Shown in pieces: positions 1 to 10,412 of a stretch of DNA of 51,227 nt (positions are counted from its first letter, which is position 1; the number at the start of each line of letters is the position of its first letter). The DNA comes from Bacteroidia bacterium (lineage in GTDB: Bacteria; Bacteroidota; Bacteroidia; Bacteroidales; F082), in assembly GCA_030537295.1 (NCBI GenBank), contig JAUNNU010000004.1:1-51227 (forward strand), given 5' to 3'. The notes beneath the pieces were generated by a model. The model was not told the DNA's origin and did no database searches. It saw only the letters and a list, made by a program, of their open reading frames with translations. Both the position numbers and the translations under genes were made by a program.

Positions 1-66
1 TTAAAAGTTTGTAAAGTTCATAAAGTTTAAAAGTCGGTCAGGTACTTTCTACTTTCTACTTTATAA
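1..66. repeat. 9-bp tandem array and left direct repeat
   Basis: The first 35 bases are built of degenerate 9-bp units of the type TAAAGTTYR. Bases 36-66 (GGTCAGGTACTTTCTACTTT and onward) recur almost exactly at 408-438, on the other side of the small gene between them. The repeat runs into that gene's stop codon. The same TAAAGTT/ACTTTA family appears near 9195 and 13523. Confidence 0.75.
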
Positions 67-405
67 ACTTTTTATCAGTCCTGATAACATTCTAGAGATT
101 TCTAATGATTTTGATACTGAATCCTTAAATTGTTCATCATTTATCATTTCCAATCTTTTTGCCACATATAACATTGATCTGACTTCTCCACATGATCCCT
201 TGGAAATAAACAAAAACATTTTAAATTCATTATTTGTTTTTCTTTCAAATCCTTCAGCTATATTATTTGAAATAGATATTACAGCTCTTTCAATCTGATT
301 TTTGAATCCAAAATCTTTTGTATCACCAAAAAGTTTATAAATCAATGTGGCAAAATCAACAGATTTCTGCCAGACAGCCAAATCCTCAAATCTATCAATC
401 TTCAT
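61..405 (-). CDS. Four-helix-bundle protein (S23/IVP family)
   Basis: This is a 114-residue all-helical protein that begins MKIDRFEDLAVWQKSVD and carries the family hallmark IAEGFERKTNNEF in the middle. The family is known from intervening sequences in 23S rRNA genes and as Avd-type accessory proteins of diversity-generating retroelements. Its biochemical role outside retroelements is unclear. Here it lies neither in an rRNA gene nor beside a visible reverse transcriptase. It sits directly behind sdhA and is bracketed by near-identical direct repeats (36-66 and 408-438), which suggests it arrived as a small cassette. Length and start fit the family. The family call is firm, the function is not. 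Confidence 0.85.
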   Translation of the reverse strand: MKIDRFEDLAVWQKSVDFATLIYKLFGDTKDFGFKNQIERAVISISNNIAEGFERKTNNEFKMFLFISKGSCGEVRSMLYVAKRLEMINDEQFKDSVSKSLEISRMLSGLIKSL

Positions 406-407
406 GT

Positions 408-428
408 GGCCAGGTACTTTATAACTTT

Positions 429-438
<10 letters not shown>
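408..438. repeat. Right direct repeat flanking the four-helix gene
   Basis: GGCCAGGTACTTTATAACTT and onward matches 36-66 with a few differences. It covers the last codons and the stop codon of sdhA (stop at 429-431), so the insertion point, if it is one, is exactly at the 3' end of sdhA. Confidence 0.7.
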
Positions 439-2363
<1,925 letters not shown>

Positions 2364-2367
2364 AATT

Positions 2368-3057
2368 TTAAACATTTAAATTTGGAAAAATCAACCAATA
2401 ATAAAGAACCACACTCGCGAACATGGCCACGATGACGATGGCGAAGAACTTGCCGAGCCATTCGATGCGGTGTTTCCAGACGTGGTTGCTCCAGCCGATC
2501 GACTGCATCACCGAGGCGATGCCGTGCGAGAGATGGAACCACAGGAAAGCGAGCCACAACAAATACATAATGCTGAAATATGTGTCGCCGAACACCAATT
2601 TGATGCGTCCGACGCCATCGACAGGTGTAAGGCCGTCGGACGGTGCGATGCCCTGAAGTTCAGCGAGTTGCATCTTCGCCCAGAAGTCATAGAGATGAAG
2701 TCCGAGGCCGAGGATGACGATGATGCCGATGACGAGCATGTTCTTCGACGCCCACGACACGCCATCCTGTCTTTCGGTCACGGCGTAACGTTGGTTGCCG
2801 CGTGCCCTGTAGTTCTGGAAAGAGAGGATGAAGGCATAGACGAAATGTACCGCGACCATGGCGGCGAGGCCGATGGTGCCGACGACGGCGTACCAGTTGG
2901 CGCCGAGGAACTCACAAATCCAGTTGTAACCGCTCTCAGAGATGATTGACACGACGTTCATCGAGCCGTGGAACAACAGGAAAAACACCAAACAACCGCC
3001 GGTAATCGCCATTATTAGTTTTTTCGTGATTGACGAAAGACCTTTTCTATTTTTCAT
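2368..3057 (-). CDS. sdhC: Fumarate reductase/succinate dehydrogenase cytochrome b subunit
   Basis: This 229-residue integral membrane protein has about five hydrophobic helices. It is the single-polypeptide di-haem anchor of the Bacteroides/Wolinella type, which passes electrons between menaquinone and the iron-sulfur subunit. Histidines at about residues 30, 71, 121 and 175/178 lie in or near the membrane segments and are the likely haem ligands. It is 26 bases downstream of the dicarboxylate transporter gene and 4 bases ahead of sdhA, so the three are almost certainly co-transcribed. The C-terminal sequence after the last helix is short (IFPNLNV). Confidence 0.93.
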   Translation of the reverse strand: MKNRKGLSSITKKLIMAITGGCLVFFLLFHGSMNVVSIISESGYNWICEFLGANWYAVVGTIGLAAMVAVHFVYAFILSFQNYRARGNQRYAVTERQDGVSWASKNMLVIGIIVILGLGLHLYDFWAKMQLAELQGIAPSDGLTPVDGVGRIKLVFGDTYFSIMYLLWLAFLWFHLSHGIASVMQSIGWSNHVWKHRIEWLGKFFAIVIVAMFASVVLYYWLIFPNLNV

Positions 3058-3083
3058 TTTATAACTTATTTAATTTCAACAAA

Positions 3084-4544
3084 TTAAGCCCAGTATCCGG
3101 CTTTGCCGACGATGACGAGCATTCCGATTGCGAGGACAAGACCGAGGATGCCGATGATGACGCCGACTTTTTCCATATCCTTCACCCGAATCATGCCGGT
3201 GCTGAAAGCGATGGCGTTAGGCGGCGTGGAGATCGGGAGCGACATTCCCAATGAAGACGCGAGTGTCACGCTTAAGAGCAGCGTGCCTGGGCCGCCCATG
3301 CCGTTGAGGCTGTGACCCATGCCCGTCGCCATCGTCACCATGACAGGAAGAAGCAGGTTCGCCGCCGCCGTGTGCGAGATGATGTTGGAAATGATCCAGC
3401 AGATAAACGAAGCACCAATGATTATGACGAGTGGTGACATCGTATCGAACGGAAGTGCATCGACGAGGTCTTGTGCGAGGCCTGTCTCAAACAAGGCGGT
3501 GCCGAGTGCGAAGCCGCCGGCCACGAGCCAAAGCACGCTCCAGTTGATTTCCTTGAGGTCTTCTTTAGTGAAGATGCCTGTCACGCAGAACACCGCGACA
3601 GGTATCATCGCCACGACATACGAATTCAAACCCGTCAGTTTGTCAAGCATCCAGAGGATAATCGTGATGGCGATTGTGATGTACGTCACCGTGAGTTTCC
3701 AGCCTTTCTTCGTCTCCCCTTCGATGTGTAATTCAATGATTTTCTTTTTGAAAGGGAAGAAAAGCAGGAGCAGTCCCCAGGCCATGAGGAGCATCACTAT
3801 TGTGTAAGGCAGCATCACCAAGAACCAGTCCTGGAAATGGATGTCCATGTTAAGGCCGTTCGGGTCGTTGAGGAATCCCAATGCGATGGCGTTGGGCGGC
3901 GTTCCGATAGGTGTCGCGAGGCCGCCGATGTTGGCGCCGATAGGTATTGCCATGGCGAGGGCGATCTTACCCTTGCCGTCAACAGGCATCTGACGGAGCA
4001 CCGGCGCCATGAAAGTAAGCATCATAGCCGCCGTCGCGGTGTTGCTGATGAACATCGAGAACAAGCCGGTGACTAAAAGAAATCCGAGAAGCACGAACTC
4101 CGAGCGTTTCCCGAAGAGCTTAAGAAGACCTTTGGCGAGCTGCACGTCAACGCCCATCTTCGAGGCGATGGCTGCTATGACGAAACCGCCGAGGAAAAGC
4201 ATGATGGTACGGTCGGAGAAATCCTCCAGAAGATGCTGATATACGATAAGTTTGCCGACGTCACGCACGCCGTCCTCTTTCAGAAAGGCGATGGCGCCTG
4301 TAGAACAGGTGAGAAGCAAGATGACGACAATAAGCACCGATGTCGTCCACGACGGGATGGCTTCCGTCACCCACATCGCGAAAGCGAATGCGAACACGGC
4401 GACGACACGCTGCTCAACAACTGAAATGTCAGGAAGTCCGTACAGACTTGATGGGGCAATCCAAAAGAAAAGAAAGATGGCCACCGAGATGGCAATCTTT
4501 ACAACCTTTCCCCAATTCTTTGATTCTGTATTGTTTTCAGACAT
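3084..4544 (-). CDS. DASS-family dicarboxylate transporter (SLC13 type)
   Basis: This 486-residue carrier has about 11 hydrophobic segments and belongs to the divalent anion:sodium symporter family (VcINDY/SdcS/CitT relatives). The first substrate/Na+ motif SNTATAAM is at residues 167-174. The second repeat has SHTAAAN at 390-396, with His in place of the usual Asn. GTPPNAIA (about 214) and STPPNAIAFSTG (about 444) are the paired family signatures. Because it sits in an operon with sdhC and sdhA, import of fumarate, malate or aspartate, or export/exchange of succinate, is the likely role. Sodium coupling versus exchange cannot be decided from sequence. Confidence 0.9.
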   Translation of the reverse strand: MSENNTESKNWGKVVKIAISVAIFLFFWIAPSSLYGLPDISVVEQRVVAVFAFAFAMWVTEAIPSWTTSVLIVVILLLTCSTGAIAFLKEDGVRDVGKLIVYQHLLEDFSDRTIMLFLGGFVIAAIASKMGVDVQLAKGLLKLFGKRSEFVLLGFLLVTGLFSMFISNTATAAMMLTFMAPVLRQMPVDGKGKIALAMAIPIGANIGGLATPIGTPPNAIALGFLNDPNGLNMDIHFQDWFLVMLPYTIVMLLMAWGLLLLFFPFKKKIIELHIEGETKKGWKLTVTYITIAITIILWMLDKLTGLNSYVVAMIPVAVFCVTGIFTKEDLKEINWSVLWLVAGGFALGTALFETGLAQDLVDALPFDTMSPLVIIIGASFICWIISNIISHTAAANLLLPVMVTMATGMGHSLNGMGGPGTLLLSVTLASSLGMSLPISTPPNAIAFSTGMIRVKDMEKVGVIIGILGLVLAIGMLVIVGKAGYWA

Positions 4545-4569
4545 AAAAATTGGTTTGATATTAAGTGAA

Positions 4570-5289
4570 TCAATTCAATTTCTTTCCAATCTCGTATTCC
4601 TTGACCTTGCCAGAAACCTCGCCTTTTTTATAGTTCGTCTCAGACTTGATGCTGCCGTCTTCATAAAATTCAACGGACAATCCGTGCTGCACGTTGTCTT
4701 TGTACATCTTCCTCGTCTTGAGCGTGCCGTCGTCGTAATATGTCTCCTGAACGCCTTCAAATTGTCCTTCTTTATAGGTGTACATCGCCACTTTCGGGCC
4801 TTGTGACTTCTCGTTGTAGGCGTACCATATCGTCACGCCGTCGCGCTGGCCTTCCTTGTAATTGGATTCTTCCTGGACAGTGCCTTTGTCGTAGCATATC
4901 TTTGAAGGTCCGTCTTTCAGGCCGTTTTTGTAGCTCACGATGTCGCGCACCACCCCGCCTCTCAGCCATCTTATGACTTCGCCGTCGAGTTCGCCGTCCT
5001 TATATTCAGCCTGTTTCGTGATGATTCCCTGCTTGTCGATGTCAAAACACACACCTTCAAGTTTCCCATCGACATACTGTCTGATGAAATGAGGCAGTTC
5101 CGATTTTGAGTGGCATTCAATCCATGTGCCGGTTTTCTGGCCGTTCAACACCCAGCCGGTGATTTTCACATCAGATTCATCCGAATAACGTCCGTCAGGA
5201 TGGTTTGTAACATCAACATAATCTAATCTTTGCGCAAAGCCGGCAATACTCATTGCGGCAAGCAACATTGCAAATAACAATCTTTTCAT
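4570..5289 (-). CDS. Secreted YwqK/MORN-repeat protein
   Basis: The chosen start (MKRLLFAMLLAAMSIAGFAQ) gives a clean signal peptide. The rest is a run of short repeats of the type YKxGxxDGxxxxYxxxG (for example YKEGQRDGVTIWY and YKEGQFEGVQETYY), as in MORN-like YwqK family proteins. The family is often labelled as an antitoxin component, but no toxin gene is visible here. A longer frame to 5325 is open, but a -7 promoter element at 5323-5330 lies on that longer start and excludes it. Only 25 bases separate this gene from the transporter, so it looks like the first gene of the sdh operon. Role unknown; probably periplasmic or surface-located. Confidence 0.8.
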   Translation of the reverse strand: MKRLLFAMLLAAMSIAGFAQRLDYVDVTNHPDGRYSDESDVKITGWVLNGQKTGTWIECHSKSELPHFIRQYVDGKLEGVCFDIDKQGIITKQAEYKDGELDGEVIRWLRGGVVRDIVSYKNGLKDGPSKICYDKGTVQEESNYKEGQRDGVTIWYAYNEKSQGPKVAMYTYKEGQFEGVQETYYDDGTLKTRKMYKDNVQHGLSVEFYEDGSIKSETNYKKGEVSGKVKEYEIGKKLN

Positions 5290-5322
5290 ATACATTAATT
5301 TATAGTTTCGATTTATGAGCCG

Positions 5323-5330
5323 CAAAGATA
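5323..5330 (-). promoter_or_regulatory. TAnnTTTG -7 element (sdh operon)
   Basis: On the minus strand this reads TATCTTTG, a perfect match to the Bacteroidota -7 consensus, 34 bases from the start at 5289. No good -33 TTG is obvious. It is the only promoter-like site upstream of the four minus-strand genes reaching down to sdhA. Confidence 0.7.
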
Positions 5331-5515
5331 CAAAATTTAATCTAACGAAACCATTTTTACAAAAAAAAGGCGGGGGTTTTATTCCTCGCCAAAAAACACT
5401 ATTAGTAATTGTATATTATTCTCTTTGGTTAATGTGAAGTATTTCCGGATGCAAAAGTATAACAAATAAATCACGTGGACATCCCCCGAAAGGGTGAATT
5501 ATTCAGAAAAAAAAC

Positions 5516-5548
5516 TTTGACATTCTATCAAAGAAAAACATATCTTTG
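5516..5548 (+). promoter_or_regulatory. Promoter: TTTG at -33 and TATCTTTG at -7
   Basis: TTTG at 5516-5519 and TATCTTTG at 5541-5548 are 21 bases apart and lie just before the kinase start at 5564, leaving a leader of only about ten bases. Confidence 0.75.
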
Positions 5549-5563
5549 CGATAAAATATCTTT

Positions 5564-6983
5564 ATGAAGAGACTGTTTCATATAACATTGATTATCATAT
5601 TATTGACAAACGTCCAACTGAAAGGGCAGCAGAAAGATGTCGATAAGGAGATAGATTTTTTATTTGAAAAAATAGTAGAAACCGCTTCAACAAGCAGCGA
5701 TTCGACATTGTTTTTCGCCATGCGTGGAATAGAAATGTGCACTGGCATCAACGACCCGGACAGGGAGATTTATTTTCACGGAGCGATTGTGTTGTATCAC
5801 ATACGGCACGGTGAATACAGCCTCGCCCACAACGAACTCGACATTTTTGACAAGATCAGCGAAGAGCGTGACAACGACAAATACCGTCAGTTCGGCTCTC
5901 TGCTTCACGGCGACATTTTCAATTTGAAAGAGATGTATGTCAATGCGTTGAAGTACTATTATGCGGCTTTGGACCTGTACAACAACGGCAACTGGAAGAA
6001 CGCCGACAGCGGCATAAGCCCGTCATCATTCAATTTGTCATACAGTCCCAGAATCACCAACATCCGGGTTCTCACAAACATCGCGTTCATAATGAGAACC
6101 ACAGGAAGTTACGACAAGGCTGTTGAATACATCCAGAGGATTAAAGATGACATCGACATGTACGGCAGCGAAGGGGTTGAGCCGATCATCCCGAAATTCA
6201 TGAAAGAGCTGGCTTTCTCATACGCGGTGCTTGACGACGACAGAGCTGAAACCACATTTCTGGAGCTGAAGGAACTGCTGCAAGACCATATCTGGGAAGA
6301 CAGAGACATGCTTGCATTCGAATGCAACGAAGGGCTCGCAAAGATTTACGTCGAAAAAGGGAGATTCGACGAAGCCAAAGATCTGATAACGCAATGCAAG
6401 GTGTTTTCAGACGGTTCCGGCATTCCTCAATACAAAGCCAGGTATCACAATCTCGCAGGAAGACTTTACCGTGAGATGGGCGAATACGAGAAATGCATCG
6501 AAGAATGCACGGCGGCATACCTCATCGACTCAACGGCTTATTTCACAGCGGCTTCCGCAACGTACAACATCGGAAGAGCCTACGACAAACTCGGCGACAA
6601 GAAGATGGCCGTCACTGAAATACGGGCTGAAAAGCATGTTCGAGGACATCGCCTCCCATTACGGCGACGTGTCATTCCATTTCATCGGCACCGACATTAA
6701 CATCGACGAACTCACAAAACACGAGCTGTTCTGCATCACCAGCGAGCTGCTCAACAACGCACACCGGCACGCCAACGCCACACACATCGACCTGCGCGAC
6801 GACTTCCTCTCAATATGCATCCAAGACGACGGATGCGGCTTTGACACAAACACCACGGCGGAAGGCTTCGGCCTCAAGAGCATACGCAGCAGGATTGAGC
6901 CTTACAAAGGGACTATGTCAATCGACAGCGAACCCGGCTGCGGCACAGAAATCACAGTCACAATTAACGTACCAAACACATGA
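5564..6983 (+). pseudogene. TPR sensor histidine kinase, internal deletion and frameshift
   Basis: The 5' part encodes a signal-anchor start (MKRLFHITLIIILLTNVQ) and about 350 residues of TPR-like helices, as in Bacteroidota NarX/LytS-like kinases. At about 6611-6625 the frame ends within a few codons of nonsense. In the +1 frame the sequence resumes as YGLKSMFEDIA, followed by a GHKL ATPase domain: N-box ELLNNAHRHANA, G1 DDGCGFD, G2 EGFGLKSI. The transmembrane helix and the HisKA_3 dimerisation domain with the phosphorylated His, normally some 130-150 residues between these parts, are absent. So this is a deletion, not a single-base slip. A CTGAAA at 6615-6620 fits both sides and could be a microhomology joint. 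The ATPase part still overlaps the regulator start by ATGA. An assembly error is possible. Confidence 0.8.
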
Positions 6984-7597
6984 TCAGGGTTTATTTCACC
7001 GACGACCACAAAATCGTGGTTGACAGCCTCAGCAAAATCATCAACGACAGCACCGACGAAATAAAAATCGAGAAATGCTTCTATGACGGCGCATCGTGCG
7101 CCAACGGACTGAAGACCGAGCTGCCCGACGTGCTGCTTCTCGACATACAGTTGCAGGACTGCGACGGCATCGAGCTTTGCGCGAAGCTGATGTCAAAATA
7201 TCCCGACCTGAAAATCATCATGCTGACGTCATTCTCGGAGTCGAGCATCGTGAAGCGCGCACTTGAAAGCGGCGCCAAAGGATACATCCTGAAAAACGTC
7301 AACATCAAGGAGCTTTTAGACGGCATCAAGGTTGTAAACGACGGCAAGACATTCATATCCAAAGACATACGGGCAATCATCGACAAGACAAACGAAAGCT
7401 CGGTATGGCTCACCAACCGCGAGAAAGAGGTTCTGAAACTGCTGGCCGAAGGTCTCTCGACAAACGAAATCGCCGACAAGCTATCGCGCAACGAAGAGAC
7501 GATACGTTCTCACCGCAAGAACATCCTGCTGAAATTGGAGGCCAAGAACGTGGCCGAGGCCGTGAAGATCGGCATTGAGAAAAGAATCATCGTGTGA
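6980..7597 (+). CDS. NarL/FixJ-family response regulator
   Basis: This 205-residue regulator has an N-terminal receiver domain with acidic residues D8/D9, phospho-acceptor D55 in LLLDIQLQD, and KGYILKN with the conserved Lys near residue 104. It has a C-terminal LuxR-type helix-turn-helix beginning LTNREKEVLKLLAEGLSTNE. It is intact and full length. Its ATG overlaps the kinase stop by four bases, so it was translationally coupled to the now-broken kinase. With the kinase lacking its His domain, this regulator would need another phosphodonor or would be unphosphorylated. Target genes are not evident. Confidence 0.93.
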   Translation: MIRVYFTDDHKIVVDSLSKIINDSTDEIKIEKCFYDGASCANGLKTELPDVLLLDIQLQDCDGIELCAKLMSKYPDLKIIMLTSFSESSIVKRALESGAKGYILKNVNIKELLDGIKVVNDGKTFISKDIRAIIDKTNESSVWLTNREKEVLKLLAEGLSTNEIADKLSRNEETIRSHRKNILLKLEAKNVAEAVKIGIEKRIIV

Positions 7598-7651
7598 ACG
7601 CGGCGACTCCACATCATGTCGGTGCCATGAATTAATTCTGGTTCGATTTTT

Positions 7652-8953
7652 TCACAGGAAACGTCCATGGAACGCATAAAGCGGGACATTTTCCATCCAA
7701 TCCTGGTCAACGTATGGCAACATCGAGAGACGCATGCCTTTCAGATGTTTCCCGGCGTGGTCAACAGTCACGAAACCGTGCAGCGATTTGCTTTTCACGT
7801 TAGCTTCCGCTTTTACTTCAACAGGGATCACACGCTCATCGGTCTGAACCAAGAAGTCTATTTCCTGTGATGAATTGTCTTTACTGAAATAATAAATCGG
7901 CATGTCATCCACGCTCAACAACTGCTGCAACACATAATTTTCGGTAAATGCGCCCTTAAATTCGACAAAAACGCCATTTTCGGCGAGCATCAGCCGCGCA
8001 GGAGCATCAGACAATGCGCCTAAAAGTCCGATGTCGAGCAAATAAAGTTTAAATGAATTGACATCTTCGTAAAACGACAGCGGCATTGTAGGGTTCACAC
8101 AACGTGTCAGTCTATTTACCAGACCGGCATCGACGAGCCATTGTATCGCTTTTTCAAAATCCTTGGCCCGCGTCCCTTTTTTAATCGCCCCGTAAATGAA
8201 TTTCTTGTTTTCCTTGGCCAGCTGCCCCGGTATCGAGTTCCACACCATCCTGATTCGTGTCGTCTCATCTCCGGCATGTTTCGCAAAATCGCGGTCGTAG
8301 GTCTTCAGAATCGCTTTCTGAATCTTCCTGACTTTCGGTACGTCATTGTCCGTTATGAAACTTAAAACAGCTTCGGGCATTCCGCCGACATAAAAATACT
8401 GCCGTAGCATGTCTTGAAGCATCGTGTCAAGCGAATTTAAGATGTCCCATCTCTGTTCGTTTATCAATTCGCAAATGTCATCTGCACCTTTAGCCCATAG
8501 AAATTCCTCAAATGACATCGGATATAATTTGAGAATATCAACTTTCCCGACAGGATATGATTCATTCTCCCTATTTGCGATGCCCAAGAGGGAACCTGCG
8601 ACAACGACATGCTGTTCCCTTGCGTTTTCACAGAAATACTTCAACGCCGTCAATGCTTTCGGTGATTCTTGTATCTCATCGATAAAAACGAGTGTCTTTC
8701 CTGGTATAATGCTTTGAAAACTATAAGCAGATATGGCTCTCAATATGCGTTCCATGTCGAAATCCTGCTCAAAAAGAGTTTTCATGAAGTCGTTATTGTC
8801 GCAATTTATGTATATCAAATTCTCATATTCTGTCTTCCCGAACTCCTTTAATATATATGTCTTCCCGACCTGTCTGGCGCCTTCAAGCACCAATGGTTTG
8901 CGGTCGGGCGACGACTTCCATTCCTGCAAAGATGTGTAAATTTTTCGCTTCAT
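7652..8953 (-). CDS. AAA ATPase with DUF4143 domain
   Basis: The protein (about 433 residues from MKRKIYTSLQEW) has a Walker A motif GARQVGKTYIL near the N terminus, Walker B TLVFIDEIQESP, and a C-terminal DUF4143 region with a nuclease-like core (SSQEIDFLVQTDERVIPVEVKA). This AAA_14/DUF4143 family is widespread, often multicopy in Bacteroidota, and its function is unproven. An upstream in-frame ATG at 8989 is excluded by the -7 element at 8979-8986. Three exact 19-bp repeats at 33-bp spacing, plus a degenerate one, lie immediately upstream and may be its operator. It converges with the response regulator. Confidence 0.9.
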   Translation of the reverse strand: MKRKIYTSLQEWKSSPDRKPLVLEGARQVGKTYILKEFGKTEYENLIYINCDNNDFMKTLFEQDFDMERILRAISAYSFQSIIPGKTLVFIDEIQESPKALTALKYFCENAREQHVVVAGSLLGIANRENESYPVGKVDILKLYPMSFEEFLWAKGADDICELINEQRWDILNSLDTMLQDMLRQYFYVGGMPEAVLSFITDNDVPKVRKIQKAILKTYDRDFAKHAGDETTRIRMVWNSIPGQLAKENKKFIYGAIKKGTRAKDFEKAIQWLVDAGLVNRLTRCVNPTMPLSFYEDVNSFKLYLLDIGLLGALSDAPARLMLAENGVFVEFKGAFTENYVLQQLLSVDDMPIYYFSKDNSSQEIDFLVQTDERVIPVEVKAEANVKSKSLHGFVTVDHAGKHLKGMRLSMLPYVDQDWMENVPLYAFHGRFL

Positions 8954-8978
8954 TATGACAAATAATTTTAAAACGCTG

Positions 8979-8986
8979 CAAAGATA
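8979..8986 (-). promoter_or_regulatory. TAnnTTTG -7 element (DUF4143 gene)
   Basis: Minus-strand TATCTTTG lies 26 bases before the start at 8953. It directly abuts the degenerate first copy of the 33-bp repeat array. Confidence 0.65.
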
Positions 8987-8987
8987 C

Positions 8988-9102
8988 ACATTTTTAATGA
9001 ATTACGAGTAACATAATACATTTTTATTGGGGAATATTTTACGATTAACAACATTTTTATTGGGGAATAATTGGCGTTTTACAACATTTTTATTGGGGAA
9101 TA
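8988..9102. repeat. 33-bp-spaced direct repeats upstream of the DUF4143 gene
   Basis: ACATTTTTATTGGGGAATA occurs at 9018-9036, 9051-9069 and 9084-9102, each exactly 33 bp apart, with 14 bp of unrelated sequence between copies. A degenerate copy starts at 8988. The spacing of about three helical turns puts all copies on one face of the DNA, which suits a protein-binding array. It is not CRISPR-like, because the gaps are too short and there are no cas genes. Confidence 0.85.
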
Positions 9103-9104
9103 AA

Positions 9105-9129
9105 AGAGCCGCCACGTTGTGGCGGCTCT
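9105..9129 (-). terminator. GC-rich hairpin, REP-like
   Basis: A perfect 11-bp stem (AGAGCCGCCAC / GTGGCGGCTCT) encloses a 3-base loop. On the minus strand it is followed by a short TTTTATT run, so it could end transcription of the broken FISUMP gene. The stem sequence resembles the hairpin at 14864-14892. Confidence 0.55.
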
Positions 9130-9149
9130 ACCCTGTTCCGTTCTTTCAC

Positions 9150-9217
9150 CGGAATTTATCCTTTGAACATGGAATACAACCCCTCGTGCGCCAGTCACTT
9201 TCTACTTTATGAACTTT
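9150..9217. repeat. Composite dispersed repeat, copy 1
   Basis: Bases 9150-9186 match 12601-12637 at 35 of 37 positions (shared core TTTGAACATGGAATACAACC). Bases 9182-9217 (CCTCGTGCGCCAG, then ACTTTCTACTTTAT) match 13510-13545 closely. The two downstream copies therefore split what is continuous here. The sequences bracket the segment with the IS element, the lipoprotein and the FISUMP remnants. Confidence 0.7.
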
Positions 9218-9287
9218 CACCACGAATTATGCAAATCAAACGAATTACATGGCCGGCCTCGTCTCCTTCAAACGGGGCATTGATATA

Positions 9288-9321
9288 ACCCCCGAAAGTT
9301 TTTTGTCCAACTTTCGGGGGT
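9288..9321. other. Perfect 13-bp hairpin
   Basis: ACCCCCGAAAGTT and AACTTTCGGGGGT form a perfect 13-bp stem with an 8-base loop. There is no strong T tract on either side. It lies downstream of the FISUMP remnant (minus strand), so it may be part of that gene's 3' end. The rest of 9130-9404 has repeats only; I see no gene in it. Confidence 0.5.
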
Positions 9322-9404
9322 CACTTCACCTTAAGCAAGGCCTCCCCTTTTTGAAATATATCGTCTTTCCTCTTCTCGTGGGGAATATAAATCCTGCTAA
9401 AAAA

Positions 9405-9560
9405 TTACCGGACCAGACGGACACCGTACCCGTTGCTCCGACTTCCGGGCTCTATATTACCCCAACCAGTTCCATTCGAACTGAAGCCCAGTCGCCACGC
9501 TTTGTCCGACTCATTGGGATCACTCGACCAATAGTCACCATAATTAAGGGCATTTCTAAA
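9405..9560 (-). pseudogene. C-terminal fragment of a FISUMP-domain protein
   Basis: Minus-strand codons give YGDYWSSDPNESDKAWRLGF and end in GYGVRLVR, the typical end of the Fibrobacter succinogenes major paralogous (FISUMP) domain found in secreted Bacteroidota proteins. The homology stops near 9555-9560, where the left end of the IS element begins. No N-terminal part is present beyond the IS. It is therefore a remnant truncated by the insertion or by a later deletion. Confidence 0.7.
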
Positions 9561-9591
9561 TAAAACTCTTTGATAATCAAATAGATATTTG

Positions 9592-9599
9592 TATATTTG
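9592..9599 (+). promoter_or_regulatory. TATATTTG -7 element (transposase)
   Basis: It matches TAnnTTTG and lies 20 bases before the transposase ATG at 9619, inside the left end of the IS. Confidence 0.5.
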
Positions 9600-9618
9600 C
9601 CAAAAATTTGAAGAGAAA

Positions 9619-10412
9619 ATGGACACATACAAAAGGGCATACAGAAAACTTGGCAACCAAGGTTTATTTGATTCAGAAGAAAGAACTTCAATGTTGAACG
9701 CATTGGGAAATCCGCTGGAAAGACTTTCTGAAACGATTGATTTCGAGATGTTTCGTGAGACGTTGGAGATGGGCTTGTATAGAGAGCGTCTGACGAAGGC
9801 GGGGGCGAAGCCGTATGACTATGTTCTGATGTTCAAGATCCTCGTGCTTCAGCGGATGTACAATTTGAGCGACGAGCAGACTGAATATCAGATAGTTGAC
9901 CGCACAAGTTTCAGGGACTTCCTCGGTCTGGCGAGCGGAGACAGGGTGCCGGACGCCAGAACCATCTGGGCGTTCAAGGAGCAGCTGACAGTGAAAGCTC
10001 TCCATGACAAACTCTTTGCCGACTTCGACAGATTCCTGCGGGAGAAGAACCTGATAATGAGCCAGGGCGTGATAATAGACGGGAGTTTCGTGGAGATCCC
10101 CCGCCAGCGCAACACGCGCGAAGAGAACAAGGCCATAAAGGAGGGACGCGGCAACGAGCTTTGGAATGCGGAGGAAGACGATACCGAGGAGGACAGGAAG
10201 AAGAAGGCCAACAAGAGGAGTCACAAGGACACGGACGCCCGTTGGACGAAGAAGGGCGTGTGGAGCATGTGTTCGGCTACTGCGAGCTGAACCTGCACGG
10301 GATGTTCAGCCGCGTCATCGGTTTCGCCCGGAATGCCGCCAAGAACGCCCTGACCAATCTGGTTTACAACGTGTGCCGATATGAGCAGATTGTGAGATTA
10401 GGGATGAATTAG
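9619..10412 (+). pseudogene. IS5-family transposase, internal deletion
   Basis: From MDTYKRAYRKLGNQGLF the reading continues through the N-terminal helical region and the first catalytic Asp (GVIIDGSFVEIP) to DARWTKKG, then ends after a few out-of-frame codons at 10290. The C-terminal part (VEHVFGYCELNLHGMFSR, ending CRYEQIVRL) is in another frame from about 10250 to 10412. The middle of the DDE domain, with the second Asp, is missing between the two. So the element is internally deleted and inactive. The start at 9619 is preferred over an ATG at 9589, which lies on the -7 element. Confidence 0.85.

Noticed and set aside
61-405. Diversity-generating retroelement around the four-helix gene
   Set aside because: No reverse transcriptase or template/variable repeat pair is visible in the window.
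5564-6983. Programmed frameshift producing a full kinase
   Set aside because: A slip would not restore the missing membrane helix and His-phosphorylation domain, and no slippery heptamer or following structure is evident.
8988-9102. CRISPR array
   Set aside because: Repeats are 19 bp with only 14 bp between them, there are just three clear copies, and no cas genes are nearby.
9027-9212. Small plus-strand gene across the 33-bp repeats
   Set aside because: Its peptide is only the translated repeat (33 bp is 11 codons) followed by the hairpin; there is no sign of coding selection.
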